DNA of 64,000 nt from Candidatus Rhabdochlamydia oedothoracis (lineage in GTDB: Bacteria; Chlamydiota; Chlamydiia; Chlamydiales; Rhabdochlamydiaceae). The stretch lies in NCBI RefSeq assembly GCF_019453995.1, contig NZ_CP075587.1:1054001-1118000 (forward strand). Direction: 5' to 3'. Below the pieces are notes generated by a model that was not told the origin of the DNA, made no database searches, and saw nothing but the letters and a program-made list of their open reading frames with translations. This document shows positions 44,542-53,888 of the stretch, piece by piece. How positions within the stretch are numbered: the stretch's first letter is position 1; each line of letters starts with the position of its first letter. Made by a program: the position numbers and the translations under genes.

Positions 44542-45336
44542 AATTACCTCCAAAGGTTTTATGAAAACTATCATTATACCTTAATGAGAAGATTTTAAAC
44601 AGGCTCTAAGAGTATTCTTGAAATAGTTTTAAAAAAAATTAGTTGGCGAGGTCAGAAAAAGCAGTGGTCGGAAAGAGAAAACAAGCTTTGTAATTATTGA
44701 TGCTCAAAGTGTTAAAAATACTGATGCAGCGGAGAAGATAAGGATATGATGTAGGGGGAAAAATATCAGGAATAAAAAGACATCTAGCGTCGATACCCAA
44801 GGGATTCCTCATGCGATTCACATTACCACCGCTAATATCACTGACAGAAATGGGTGTATAGAAGCATTTTCACTACATAAAAACCATTTGTTCGGTGTAA
44901 AAAATGTTTTAGCAGATGGAGGATATTCTGGAGAAAAATTTGCAAAGAGTGTGCAGGAGATATTAGGATGTATAGTAGAAATAGCCAAAAGAAATACACT
45001 TCATACTTTTACAGTTATTCCCAAAAGATGGGTTGTAGAGCGTTCTTTTGCGTGGATAGAAAAATGTCGCAGGCTATGGAAAAATTGCGAAAGAAAACTA
45101 CATACAAGCCTGAATATGGTGGTTCTTGCTTTTATTGCTCTACTTTTGAAAAGATTTTAAACAGGCTCTTAGAAGGAGGAGATCCTTATAGAGATAAGAT
45201 CTTCTTTGGTATTGTCGAATATGGTTCAACAGTTGGTGAACCTAATTGGGAATATTGTTCTTAATACTTCTCGACTTAATCAAGTAAATGTTATAGAGTT
45301 TACGCTCATCTTATATCAAAGATAGCCTTTTTAGAC

Positions 45337-46476
45337 GGCCCTTTCAACCTTGAAGTGCACAAAAAAGAACATATAAATACTTGAAAAAACATCTATTGTG
45401 CACCCGAGCATAGCATGTTTGTAGATAATCTCGTAAACACTTCTAGTGGAGTTTCGAAGTTGAGAGCCTTTCTAGGTCTGTTATTTAGTAAAGTTTCCAC
45501 CCTTTCTATATCCTTGGAAGTCGTATCTAAAAAGCTTTGTGTTTTAGGAAAATATTGCCTAACTAGTCCGTTTGTATGCTCATTTAAGCCTCTTTCCCAA
45601 GAATGGTAGGGCGTTGCAAAGTAGAAGTCTGTCTCTAGCTCGAAACTAACCATTTGGTGATAGGCAAATTCTTTTCCGTTGTCTGCTGTTAATGTGTGTA
45701 CAAAATCTTTGATAGGTTTAAGTTGTTCAATTAACGCTTGACTTACTTCCTCTGCAGTTTTATGAGAAACTTTGGCGAGCTTAGTTAGCTTGGAAGTTCT
45801 TTCTACCATTGATACAATTACGCCTTTATGTCCTGCCCCTATGACTGTATCTAGTTCCCAGTCTCCTAAACGAGTCTTTTTTTCTACAATACAAGGCCGT
45901 TGCTTAATATCTATACGACCAGGCATGTTCCCTCTTCCAGAAGCTCCCTTTCTCTGCTTGTTATATTTTTTCCCTCGATGACGGAGCTCTCTATAAAGCT
46001 GTCCTCCCTGTCGTTTATCTTTCCAGATATGATTATAGATGGTCTCATGACTAACATGTTCTTTACCATGTCTTTTAAGCCATCCGGATATTTGTATAGG
46101 GCTCCATTGCAACTTGATTTTTTCTTCAATACGGGTAACTATTTGAGGAGTCATTTTTTTATTGGGCTGAGAATTTTTTCTAAGAAATGCTTTTTCTTGA
46201 GCTTGCTGATGACGGTATCCTCGTTGCCCTTTATTTCTCTTAAGTTCCCTACTAATAGTGCTATGATGAACTTTTAGAATGTTTGCTATTGAGCTAGATG
46301 TATCTCCTCTAGCTTTTAAAATATAAATCTGACATCTTTGGTCATAGGTTAGGTGATGGTAGCCTTTAGGCAAGGTCTCTCCTTGTGTTTGATTGTTAAA
46401 AATCACAATAGAGATTCTTTCATCGCCTGCCTATTCTTTTTTTAATTCTTCTGTGCACTTCAAACTTGAAAAGACT
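45337..46476 (-). mobile_element. IS30 element, complete, copy in tandem nest
   Basis: 1140 bp between GGCCCTTTCAACC and ACTTGAAAAGACT, the same length as 48992-50131. It is inserted inside a second IS30 in the same orientation, whose 5' two thirds follow at 46477. The 3' third of that second copy is not found on the left side, so a deletion followed. Confidence 0.93.
45393..46406 (-). CDS. IS30-family transposase, intact
   Basis: 337 residues beginning with a GTG codon (read as MIFNNQTQGETLPK). N-terminal HTH: YHHLTYDQRCQIYILK then SSIANILKVHHSTISRELKR. The catalytic DDE region is RLGDWELDTVIGAGHKG, TLTADNGKEFAYHQM and YHSWERGLNEHTNGLVRQYF. Full length for the family. The identical protein is encoded at 49062-50075. 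Confidence 0.93.
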   Translation of the reverse strand: MIFNNQTQGETLPKGYHHLTYDQRCQIYILKARGDTSSSIANILKVHHSTISRELKRNKGQRGYRHQQAQEKAFLRKNSQPNKKMTPQIVTRIEEKIKLQWSPIQISGWLKRHGKEHVSHETIYNHIWKDKRQGGQLYRELRHRGKKYNKQRKGASGRGNMPGRIDIKQRPCIVEKKTRLGDWELDTVIGAGHKGVIVSMVERTSKLTKLAKVSHKTAEEVSQALIEQLKPIKDFVHTLTADNGKEFAYHQMVSFELETDFYFATPYHSWERGLNEHTNGLVRQYFPKTQSFLDTTSKDIERVETLLNNRPRKALNFETPLEVFTRLSTNMLCSGAQ

Positions 46477-47430
46477 GTATCTAAAAAGCTTTGTGTTTTA
46501 GGAAAATATTGCCTAACTAGTCCGTTTGTATGCTCATTTAAGCCTCTTTCCCAAGAATGGTAGGGCGTTGCAAAGTAGAAGTCTGTCTCTAGCTCGAAAC
46601 TAACCATTTGGTGATAGGCAAATTCTTTTCCGTTGTCTGCTGTTAATGTGTGTACAAAATCTTTGATAGGTTTAAGTTGTTCAATTAACGCTTGACTTAC
46701 TTCCTCTGCAGTTTTATGAGAAACTTTGGCGAGCTTAGTTAGCTTGGAAGTTCTTTCTACCATTGATACAATTACGCCTTTATGTCCTGCCCCTATGACT
46801 GTATCTAGTTCCCAGTCTCCTAAACGAGTCTTTTTTTCTACAATACAAGGCCGTTGCTTAATATCTATACGACCAGGCATGTTCCCTCTTCCAGAAGCTC
46901 CCTTTCTCTGCTTGTTATATTTTTTCCCTCGATGACGGAGCTCTCTATAAAGCTGTCCTCCCTGTCGTTTATCTTTCCAGATATGATTATAGATGGTCTC
47001 ATGACTAACATGTTCTTTACCATGTCTTTTAAGCCATCCGGATATTTGTATAGGGCTCCATTGCAACTTGATTTTTTCTTCAATACGGGTAACTATTTGA
47101 GGAGTCATTTTTTTATTGGGCTGAGAATTTTTTCTAAGAAATGCTTTTTCTTGAGCTTGCTGATGACGGTATCCTCGTTGCCCTTTATTTCTCTTAAGTT
47201 CCCTACTAATAGTGCTATGATGAACTTTTAGAATGTTTGCTATTGAGCTAGATGTATCTCCTCTAGCTTTTAAAATATAAATCTGACATCTTTGGTCATA
47301 GGTTAGGTGATGGTAGCCTTTAGGCAAGGTCTCTCCTTGTGTTTGATTGTTAAAAATCACAATAGAGATTCTTTCATCGCCTGCCTATTCTTTTTTTAAT
47401 TCTTCTGTGCACTTCAAACTTGAAAAGACT
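46477..47430 (-). mobile_element. IS30, 3'-truncated by the neighbouring IS30
   Basis: It starts at GTATCTAAAAAGC (internal to IS30) and runs to the complete left end at 47430, leaving about 300 codons without the C terminus. Sequence identity to the complete copies is essentially full, so duplication was recent. Confidence 0.9.
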
Positions 47431-47754
47431 ATTTTTTTATTGGGCTGAGAATTTTTTCTAAGAAATGCTTTTTCTTGAGCTTGCTGATGACGGTATCCTC
47501 GTTGCCCTTTATTTCTCTTAAGTTCCCTACTAATAGTGCTATGATGAACTTTTAGAATGTTTGCTATTGAGCTAGATGTATCTCCTCTAGCTTTTAAAAT
47601 ATAAATCTGACATCTTTGGTCATAGGTTAGGTGATGGTAGCCTTTAGGCAAGGTCTCTCCTTGTGTTTGATTGTTAAAAATCACAATAGAGATTCTTTCA
47701 TCGCCTGCCTATTCTTTTTTTAATTCTTCTGTGCACTTCAAACTTGAAAAGACT
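47431..47754 (-). mobile_element. IS30 5' end fragment inside IS110
   Basis: The first about 80 codons (to NKKxFFxN region) and the left end remain. It is cut on the left by the second IS30. Its outer end abuts the IS110 at TTTATCTC, where a TTT duplication fits an insertion of this IS30 into the IS110 gene. Confidence 0.88.
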
Positions 47755-48948
47755 TTTATCTCATTACCTAGTCACAGGATTTAGAAAAAGAGCTATAGAT
47801 CCCCTATGTATGGATGCAAGGAAGCTGAGTACGATTCTTGCTTTGAAAATAAATAAGACAGACAAAAATGATGCACGAGGAATCGCAGAAGCTCTTCGAT
47901 CAGGTATGTATACACGAGTACACTGTAAGCCCCAAGATTCAGTAGAAAAAAGCATTTTGTTAGTTTCCAGAAGAGCGCTAATTAAACAGCAAACGCAGAA
48001 ATACTGTAAGGGGCTTGCTTAAAAGTTACGGAATACGATTGGGATCTGTGGGATCCAAAAGATTTTCGTCTGTGGTTGTAAAGCAGATAGAAAAACAGGA
48101 AAAAAGTATTGTTCTGAGCATAACCTCTCTATTAAATACCTTTGATAAGGTAGTTGAGGAAGTAGAAAAACTGGATAAAGAAATGCTTAAGCTGGTCAGT
48201 CAAGATAAAGAAGTACAACGGCTTATGACAATCCCTGGCGTAGGACCTGTAACAGCATTAACCTATAAAACAGAAATTTTTGATCCCACTCGTTTTAACG
48301 ATTCTAAATCAGTAGGAGCCTATCTTGGTATGACGCCTAAACAGTATGCCTCCGGAGAGGTGCAAAGACAGGGAAGAATTTCAAAATGTGGATCCAGTGA
48401 ACTTAGATCTCTATTAGTTGAAGCCGGAATAGTAATGCTGACACGAAGTAAGAAATGGAGCAAGCTAAAAGCTTGGGGATTAAAAATCATGAGAAAAAAA
48501 GGAATGAAGAAAGCCGCCTTAGCAGTAGGTAGAAAGTTATCCGTAATTATGCATAAGATACTGATTGAACAAAAAGAATTTATTTACGGTGAGCCAAAGG
48601 CAGCTTAAAAACGCATTTTTTTAGAAATAAAAACATTAGGAAAAGTGACTAAAATTTTTTGCAGGAGAAAACCGAAGAAATAGGTAAAGACGACAAATGA
48701 GTTGGCTCTTAGAAGCCGTAATATACATTGTCTTGCCCATTTCATTTCGGATAGCATAATGGAGCGAAGAATCTAAAATAGTTTTCTTCAAAAAGACTCC
48801 GCAGAGAACCCTGGACTTATCTCCCGCATTAAACTTTGCTGTCCTAAGATCTTAAAAAACGCCTTTTATTTTGCAATCAAAATATCGGCTCGGAGAGCTT
48901 ATGAAGAATTAAGAGAATTTATATTCCCCTTGTGTGCAATTAGAGAAC
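47755..48948 (+). mobile_element. IS110 copy 2, 3' part
   Basis: It begins at ATCTCATTACC within the transposase and ends with the right end TTAGAGAAC. The matching 5' part lies reversed at 50132-50436. The missing link suggests an inversion between the surrounding IS30 copies. The conserved non-coding 3' region (48609-48948) is nearly identical to 11755-12094; its hairpin reads ATTTTGCAATCAAAAT here, with one mismatch. Confidence 0.9.
47758..48608 (+). pseudogene. IS110 transposase, truncated and frameshifted
   Basis: It starts inside the DEDD domain (SHYLVTGFRKRAIDPLCMDA) and breaks at the same frame shift as copy 1 (stop at 48022). The Tnp_20 part is open from 48015 to 48608 (TIPGVGPVTALTYKTEIF). 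It retains the 30 bp lost in copy 1. The shared frameshift shows that the mutated form was copied, unless shifting is programmed. Confidence 0.85.
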
Positions 48949-48991
48949 GCCATCAGCTATGGTTTCTTTACTGCACCGCTTAAACTTCACC

Positions 48992-50131
48992 AGTCTTTTC
49001 AAGTTTGAAGTGCACAGAAGAATTAAAAAAAGAATAGGCAGGCGATGAAAGAATCTCTATTGTGATTTTTAACAATCAAACACAAGGAGAGACCTTGCCT
49101 AAAGGCTACCATCACCTAACCTATGACCAAAGATGTCAGATTTATATTTTAAAAGCTAGAGGAGATACATCTAGCTCAATAGCAAACATTCTAAAAGTTC
49201 ATCATAGCACTATTAGTAGGGAACTTAAGAGAAATAAAGGGCAACGAGGATACCGTCATCAGCAAGCTCAAGAAAAAGCATTTCTTAGAAAAAATTCTCA
49301 GCCCAATAAAAAAATGACTCCTCAAATAGTTACCCGTATTGAAGAAAAAATCAAGTTGCAATGGAGCCCTATACAAATATCCGGATGGCTTAAAAGACAT
49401 GGTAAAGAACATGTTAGTCATGAGACCATCTATAATCATATCTGGAAAGATAAACGACAGGGAGGACAGCTTTATAGAGAGCTCCGTCATCGAGGGAAAA
49501 AATATAACAAGCAGAGAAAGGGAGCTTCTGGAAGAGGGAACATGCCTGGTCGTATAGATATTAAGCAACGGCCTTGTATTGTAGAAAAAAAGACTCGTTT
49601 AGGAGACTGGGAACTAGATACAGTCATAGGGGCAGGACATAAAGGCGTAATTGTATCAATGGTAGAAAGAACTTCCAAGCTAACTAAGCTCGCCAAAGTT
49701 TCTCATAAAACTGCAGAGGAAGTAAGTCAAGCGTTAATTGAACAACTTAAACCTATCAAAGATTTTGTACACACATTAACAGCAGACAACGGAAAAGAAT
49801 TTGCCTATCACCAAATGGTTAGTTTCGAGCTAGAGACAGACTTCTACTTTGCAACGCCCTACCATTCTTGGGAAAGAGGCTTAAATGAGCATACAAACGG
49901 ACTAGTTAGGCAATATTTTCCTAAAACACAAAGCTTTTTAGATACGACTTCCAAGGATATAGAAAGGGTGGAAACTTTACTAAATAACAGACCTAGAAAG
50001 GCTCTCAACTTCGAAACTCCACTAGAAGTGTTTACGAGATTATCTACAAACATGCTATGCTCGGGTGCACAATAGATGTTTTTTCAAGTATTTATATGTT
50101 CTTTTTTGTGCACTTCAAGGTTGAAAGGGCC
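48992..50131 (+). mobile_element. IS30 element, complete, opposite orientation
   Basis: 1140 bp, plus-strand, with both ends intact. Its right end joins the reversed IS110 5' fragment (GGCC/AAACATCC). The left flank is a 43-bp segment of unknown origin after the IS110 right end. Confidence 0.93.
49062..50075 (+). CDS. IS30-family transposase, intact
   Basis: 337 residues, GTG start, identical in reading to 45393-46406. The HTH segment HHSTISRELKRNKGQRGYRH and the DDE region DWELDTVIGAGHKG / ADNGKEFAYHQM / SWERGLNEHTNG are complete. Two identical intact copies less than 4 kb apart in opposite orientation are a strong substrate for inversion. Confidence 0.93.
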   Translation: MIFNNQTQGETLPKGYHHLTYDQRCQIYILKARGDTSSSIANILKVHHSTISRELKRNKGQRGYRHQQAQEKAFLRKNSQPNKKMTPQIVTRIEEKIKLQWSPIQISGWLKRHGKEHVSHETIYNHIWKDKRQGGQLYRELRHRGKKYNKQRKGASGRGNMPGRIDIKQRPCIVEKKTRLGDWELDTVIGAGHKGVIVSMVERTSKLTKLAKVSHKTAEEVSQALIEQLKPIKDFVHTLTADNGKEFAYHQMVSFELETDFYFATPYHSWERGLNEHTNGLVRQYFPKTQSFLDTTSKDIERVETLLNNRPRKALNFETPLEVFTRLSTNMLCSGAQ

Positions 50132-50436
50132 AAACATCCACTTTCAAAGCCAACAACGATTTCTTGAAAATCTCTTTTGGAAAAATCATCTGCTAGTAAA
50201 TCAGGATCTGTTTTTTCTGAACCTTCATGGACAATCTTACCTTGTTCATTTAATACACAGATAAAAGTTCTTTTCATTGATACATCTCATCCAATATAAT
50301 GCTTCATGGGTTGCTCCTCATTTTTTTGCTCTTTAATGAGCGGTTTTGAGATTTGAAAAAATCTCGTTTATATTGGAGAGTTTAACCTACTCCGTTTAAG
50401 GAGCAACCCCTTCTTTGTGTGCAATTATGGCATGTA
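50132..50436 (-). mobile_element. IS110 5' part (reversed)
   Basis: On the minus strand it starts at the IS110 left end (TACATGCCATAATTGCACAC). It carries the whole structured leader with GGGTTGCTCC and AGGAGCAACCC, then the first codons (KRTFICVLNEQGKIVHEG to VVGFESGC), and is cut at GGATGTTT by IS30. TTT matches the other half at 47755. Confidence 0.88.
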
Positions 50437-50986
50437 TAGAAAAAAAGACTCGTTTAGGAGACTGGGAACTAGATACAGTCATAGGGGCAGGACATAAAGG
50501 CGTAATTGTATCAATGGTAGAAAGAACTTCCAAGCTAACTAAGCTCGCCAAAGTTTCTCATAAAACTGCAGAGGAAGTAAGTCAAGCGTTAATTGAACAA
50601 CTTAAACCTATCAAAGATTTTGTACACACATTAACAGCAGACAACGGAAAAGAATTTGCCTATCACCAAATGGTTAGTTTCGAGCTAGAGACAGACTTCT
50701 ACTTTGCAACGCCCTACCATTCTTGGGAAAGAGGCTTAAATGAGCATACAAACGGACTAGTTAGGCAATATTTTCCTAAAACACAAAGCTTTTTAGATAC
50801 GACTTCCAAGGATATGGAAAGGGTGGAAACTTTACTAAATAACAGACCTAGAAAGGCTCTCAACTTCGAAACTCCACTAGAAGTGTTTAGGAGATTATCT
50901 ACAAACATGCTATGCTCGGGTGCACAATAGATGTTTTTTCAAGTATTTATATGTTCTTTTTTGTGCACTTCGAGGTTGAAAGGGCC
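50437..50986 (+). mobile_element. IS30 3' part, 5' half replaced
   Basis: The catalytic C-terminal half of the IS30 transposase (KKTRLGDWELDTVIG to RRLSTNMLCSGAQ, open to 50930) and the right end GAGGTTGAAAGGGCC. The 5' half is replaced by the IS110 left end, suggesting that IS110 went into an older IS30 and a rearrangement removed the rest. Confidence 0.88.
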
Positions 50987-51010
50987 TTCATAAATTACCT
51001 CTTTAGTTCT

Positions 51011-51049
51011 GCTTTTGCAACCAAGGCATGATGCCTTAGTTGCAAAAGC
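51011..51049 (+). terminator. strong hairpin followed by T-run
   Basis: GCTTTTGCAACCAAGGCAT pairs with ATGCCTTAGTTGCAAAAGC (19 bp, one mismatch) and is followed by TGTTTTTCTTT. It is a rho-independent terminator on the plus strand, possibly of a gene lost to the IS cluster; on the minus strand it would lie after the unknown gene that ends at 51145, but without a T-run. Confidence 0.75.
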
Positions 51050-51144
51050 TGTTTTTCTTTGCTATTTACCACTAAGTGTCAATTTAAGTCTTGTCTATTA
51101 CACTCAAGAGACCCCGTGATCTTTAATGCATAGTAATTGCATTG

Positions 51145-52128
51145 TTAAGTTTGAATATTATGTAATGCGGTTTTTAATTGATAGTTATCATATGGATACC
51201 ACTGCGTATATTCAAACTTTTTTTCTTTTGGTAAATTAATAGGCCTTTCGTATACAGATCCGGGTAAGTCTTTTGATAATTCTTCTGGATAGGTTATTGA
51301 ATCTTCTTTTTGCGCTACCTCATAAAGTCTCCCCCATTTAGACTGATGGCTCATCCAAAAAAGCACTTTCATAACCAATCTACATACTGTCGTGAATCTA
51401 TTAGCTTGATCGCAATTGTTTTTGTCTTTTTCATATATAAGAAAAATCTTCCTGCAAAACAAAAGAACACTTTCTTTTTCATCTGTGTTAAAACCTATGC
51501 CATTTTGTTTCATTTTTTCTCGAATTTTTATGGCTTTTTCTGCCATAGAACCAATTGTAATCATTCCGGTATAGACCGCTTCTTGATTAGCTGATGGAGG
51601 AATTCTTTCATCATAAGCATGTTGAAATCCCCACCAAGTAAGACCTGCATCTAGATGCTCAGTAACAGCTAATAGTTCCTGATAGTTTTGGGCTTTATCT
51701 ATTGCGGTTGTCACCTTTATCGATAAAGGTTGTTGCAATTGCTTTTCATAAGAAGGCCATTTAGACTGATGGTTCATCCAAAAAATCGTACTTATAACAA
51801 ATCTATATGTAGTTGTTAATGTATCTGCTTGTTCACAATTAGCTTTATCTTCCCCATATAAACGAGAAACCTCCTTAGATAATAAAGTAACAGCATGCTT
51901 TTCTTCTGGCGTGAACTTAATGGCGTTTTGTTCCATTTTTTGTCTAATCTGCATGGTTTTTTCTACGACAGCACCAATGGAAATCGTGCCCTGCATCGAT
52001 GCTTGATCGGTAATGGTAATGTATTGATAGCCCCAAGGTGAAAGTCTTGCATGAAGATTTTTAGCGATAGGCAATAGTTCTTGATAGGTTTGAATATTGT
52101 GTAATGCAGCTTGTAAACTTATGGTCAT
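51145..52128 (-). CDS. unknown protein with internal duplication
   Basis: 327 residues from the ATG at 52128 (MTISLQAALHN); the frame is open further upstream, but that would overlap the preceding gene. Two copies of a unit of about 140 residues are visible: YQELLPIAKNLHARLSPWGY ... FVISTIFWMNHQSKW, and YQELLAVTEHLDAGLTWWGF ... LVMKVLFWMSHQSKW. The protein ends with YQLKTALHNIQT, the first residues of a third unit cut by a stop. There is no signal peptide and no known family. It is 7 bp after the 533-residue gene, and both begin MTIS. Confidence 0.7.
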   Translation of the reverse strand: MTISLQAALHNIQTYQELLPIAKNLHARLSPWGYQYITITDQASMQGTISIGAVVEKTMQIRQKMEQNAIKFTPEEKHAVTLLSKEVSRLYGEDKANCEQADTLTTTYRFVISTIFWMNHQSKWPSYEKQLQQPLSIKVTTAIDKAQNYQELLAVTEHLDAGLTWWGFQHAYDERIPPSANQEAVYTGMITIGSMAEKAIKIREKMKQNGIGFNTDEKESVLLFCRKIFLIYEKDKNNCDQANRFTTVCRLVMKVLFWMSHQSKWGRLYEVAQKEDSITYPEELSKDLPGSVYERPINLPKEKKFEYTQWYPYDNYQLKTALHNIQT

Positions 52129-52135
52129 ATTTTTT

Positions 52136-53737
52136 TTACTCTTGTATTTGTTGATTATCTTGTTCTCTATTATATGCGAAAGCAAGCTCGACTAGAGCAG
52201 GTAAGGCAACTTCTCTAATAAGATCAAGGTTTGACGCTAAAGGAAAAAGATGCCCTAGCAGCGCATACGTTCCTACAGGTCCTCCAACCCATAAAGTAGC
52301 TAAACTCACCTCTTGGATTACTGCTTTAAGCCTAGATCCCACATAAAGAACTGGTGTTGGTAAAACGATATTGCTGAGTAAGCCTCTTTGCGGTACAGGT
52401 ATTTCTATTCCTGCTAAGGATAAGTTCCTACGGGAATATTCTATACAATTATAGAAGGCTCTTCCTTCCATGCCCATAACATAACGGACAACCTCTCTTT
52501 GGCGAAGAATTTCTTCTATTCCAAATGGTCGGTTTTCTTGCCGTGCTCTTACAAATGTAGCCCACAGCTCTTCTAATCTACCAGCATCCAGTCTAAAAAA
52601 CACTAATGGATCTTTATTTCTTTGAGCAATAATTTCTCTATAGATTTGATCTATCATATCCTGAAGATGTTCCTTAGGCCTACTCCAAGTTTGACTTTTT
52701 GAAACTTCTCTTGCCCAATCTACTAGTTTTTTTCGAGGAACTTCAGAAAAAATAATATCGGCTTTTCCTGCTGTTTTTATAAGGTGCGCAATTCTAATAA
52801 AATATCCTTCCTCTTCAACTGTCTCAATAATAAGCGATGCATGTCCCATCCAGCTACAAGGACACTCATTGCTGTTATCGGCATTCATTAAGGTGATACA
52901 CCAGTGATTCATATCTAAAAGAATCTTTTCATCCAGAGAGCTCTTTTGTTCTATTATTTTTTCTTTAAATTTGACATTACAGCTTTTCTCTCCATTTTCT
53001 TTGATAGGGTAAACATGAGGATATCTTTTTTTTATCCATTCTATTCCTTCGAATAAAGATAATTTATCCGGCATTGAAAAGGTTCTTGTAACTTCATTTT
53101 CTCCATATACTGTTCTATATCCTACTTCTTCACCCACACGAAAAAGAGTAACAGGATTACCATACTTTACTTCCCAAGTATGCAGCTCTTCTTGGTTCTC
53201 TATAAATTTAACAGAGTTATCTTCGTGAAGAATAGGATACATTTCTAATAAACGATTAATTGCTTCTTCTGGAGTAAGCCAATCAGGCGGATCAATTTGG
53301 CTTATGATGGTTTCTTTATCATTTATAATGTAACACTCCAGTTGGTCATTACGGCGGGTAAGGTGAGCTTTACGACCATCCTTTAAATGCCAAGTGTGGA
53401 TTTCTTCTCCATATTCTATGAATTGAATACAATTGCTTTCTGAAAGGCTAGGGCATAATTCTAATAAAAAATGAATTGCTTGCTCCTGGGTAAAAGAAGC
53501 AGGAGGATCAATATCATTTATAGTAATAGCACCATTGCTAGTTATAAAATGGCATTCAAGTTTACCATTATTGCACATGAGATGTGCATTATCTCCGTTT
53601 ACTAAGTTCCAGGTGTGAACTTTGCCTTCCTTTGGAACTTCTTCTTGTATTGGCACCTGGATCTTTGCTACTTCTACAGGTGCTTCTGCTTGTGAATATA
53701 AATTATAAAAACTGCTGAAAATCCTAGAGATTGTCAT
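52136..53737 (-). CDS. repeat protein with possible permuted papain-like domain
   Basis: 533 residues. Two clear and one degenerate N-terminal repeats of about 73 residues start near 41, 114 and 186 (HTWNLVNGDNAHLMCNNGKL / HTWHLKDGRKAHLTRRNDQL / HTWEVKYGNPVTLFR). From about residue 290 the sequence has WMGHASLIIETV (His299) and, far downstream, FYNCIEYSRRNLSLAGI (Cys431). That His-then-Cys order and spacing resemble circularly permuted NlpC/P60-LRAT-like enzymes. Hydrophobic stretches at about 455-505 may be membrane-active. No family is certain; a secreted effector is an inference. Confidence 0.6.
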   Translation of the reverse strand: MTISRIFSSFYNLYSQAEAPVEVAKIQVPIQEEVPKEGKVHTWNLVNGDNAHLMCNNGKLECHFITSNGAITINDIDPPASFTQEQAIHFLLELCPSLSESNCIQFIEYGEEIHTWHLKDGRKAHLTRRNDQLECYIINDKETIISQIDPPDWLTPEEAINRLLEMYPILHEDNSVKFIENQEELHTWEVKYGNPVTLFRVGEEVGYRTVYGENEVTRTFSMPDKLSLFEGIEWIKKRYPHVYPIKENGEKSCNVKFKEKIIEQKSSLDEKILLDMNHWCITLMNADNSNECPCSWMGHASLIIETVEEEGYFIRIAHLIKTAGKADIIFSEVPRKKLVDWAREVSKSQTWSRPKEHLQDMIDQIYREIIAQRNKDPLVFFRLDAGRLEELWATFVRARQENRPFGIEEILRQREVVRYVMGMEGRAFYNCIEYSRRNLSLAGIEIPVPQRGLLSNIVLPTPVLYVGSRLKAVIQEVSLATLWVGGPVGTYALLGHLFPLASNLDLIREVALPALVELAFAYNREQDNQQIQE

Positions 53738-53888
53738 TTTTTATACTTCCTTGGTTGCTTTAAAAAAAGCCATGCTTATTGAGTACTCAATTAAAAAGAT
53801 AATGCATGATAACAAAGAATTATTTTAATATAAAGTTTAAAAAATCTATAAATGTTCTTTAAACAACACGCAAGAGGGTTTTTGCTTA

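Larger units (their letters stand above)
43741..44606 (-). mobile_element. IS5 type 1 copy e, intact
   Basis: 866 bp with both GAGCCTGTTTAAAATC ends, inserted into copy d with a perfect TAA duplication. Both transposase frames are open, so this is the best candidate for an active source copy. The left end carries TATAAT and GGAGG signals for ORF A. Confidence 0.92.
43434..45168 (+). mobile_element. IS5 type 1 copy d, interrupted by copy e
   Basis: Left end at 43434 and right end at 45168. Its body is split at TTCTAA by a second, reverse-oriented IS5 (43741-44606) with TAA on both sides. ORF A has a stop where the intact copy reads VDLYDIF, and ORF B has further frame errors near 44730. Confidence 0.9.
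43321..45255 (-). pseudogene. gene remnant split by nested IS5 copies
   Basis: Minus-strand coding-like pieces flank the IS5 pair: EQYSQLGSPTVEPYSTIPKK on the right (about 45255-45169), and a left piece (43433-43335) reading STLDLFKKWEEKYLQVMQEI and then a stop. In-frame stops occur in both. Joined, they resemble the end of a larger enzyme, perhaps a glycosyltransferase given the neighbour at 42568, but a plus-strand reading is also open in part. The family is not established. Confidence 0.3.

Noticed and set aside
44888-45264. Frames with VLADGGYSGEKF and the overlapping 98-codon frame as genes
   Set aside because: They are the 3' half of a split IS5 copy, and the other frame is its shadow extended into flanking sequence.
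45169-45336. Plus-strand reading (KEEILIEIRSSLVLSN...) as the true remnant
   Set aside because: It is open for about 165 bp but has no recognisable family; the minus-strand reading is only slightly better, so neither is claimed strongly.
49191-49568. 125-residue antisense frame across IS30 (also at 45900 and 46854)
   Set aside because: It exists only because IS30 copies are repeated and its codons mirror the transposase; it has no independent support.
45393-50930. Repeats that might suggest a CRISPR or repeat array
   Set aside because: All are explained by full or partial copies of IS30 and IS110; there are no short regular repeats with unique spacers, and no cas genes.
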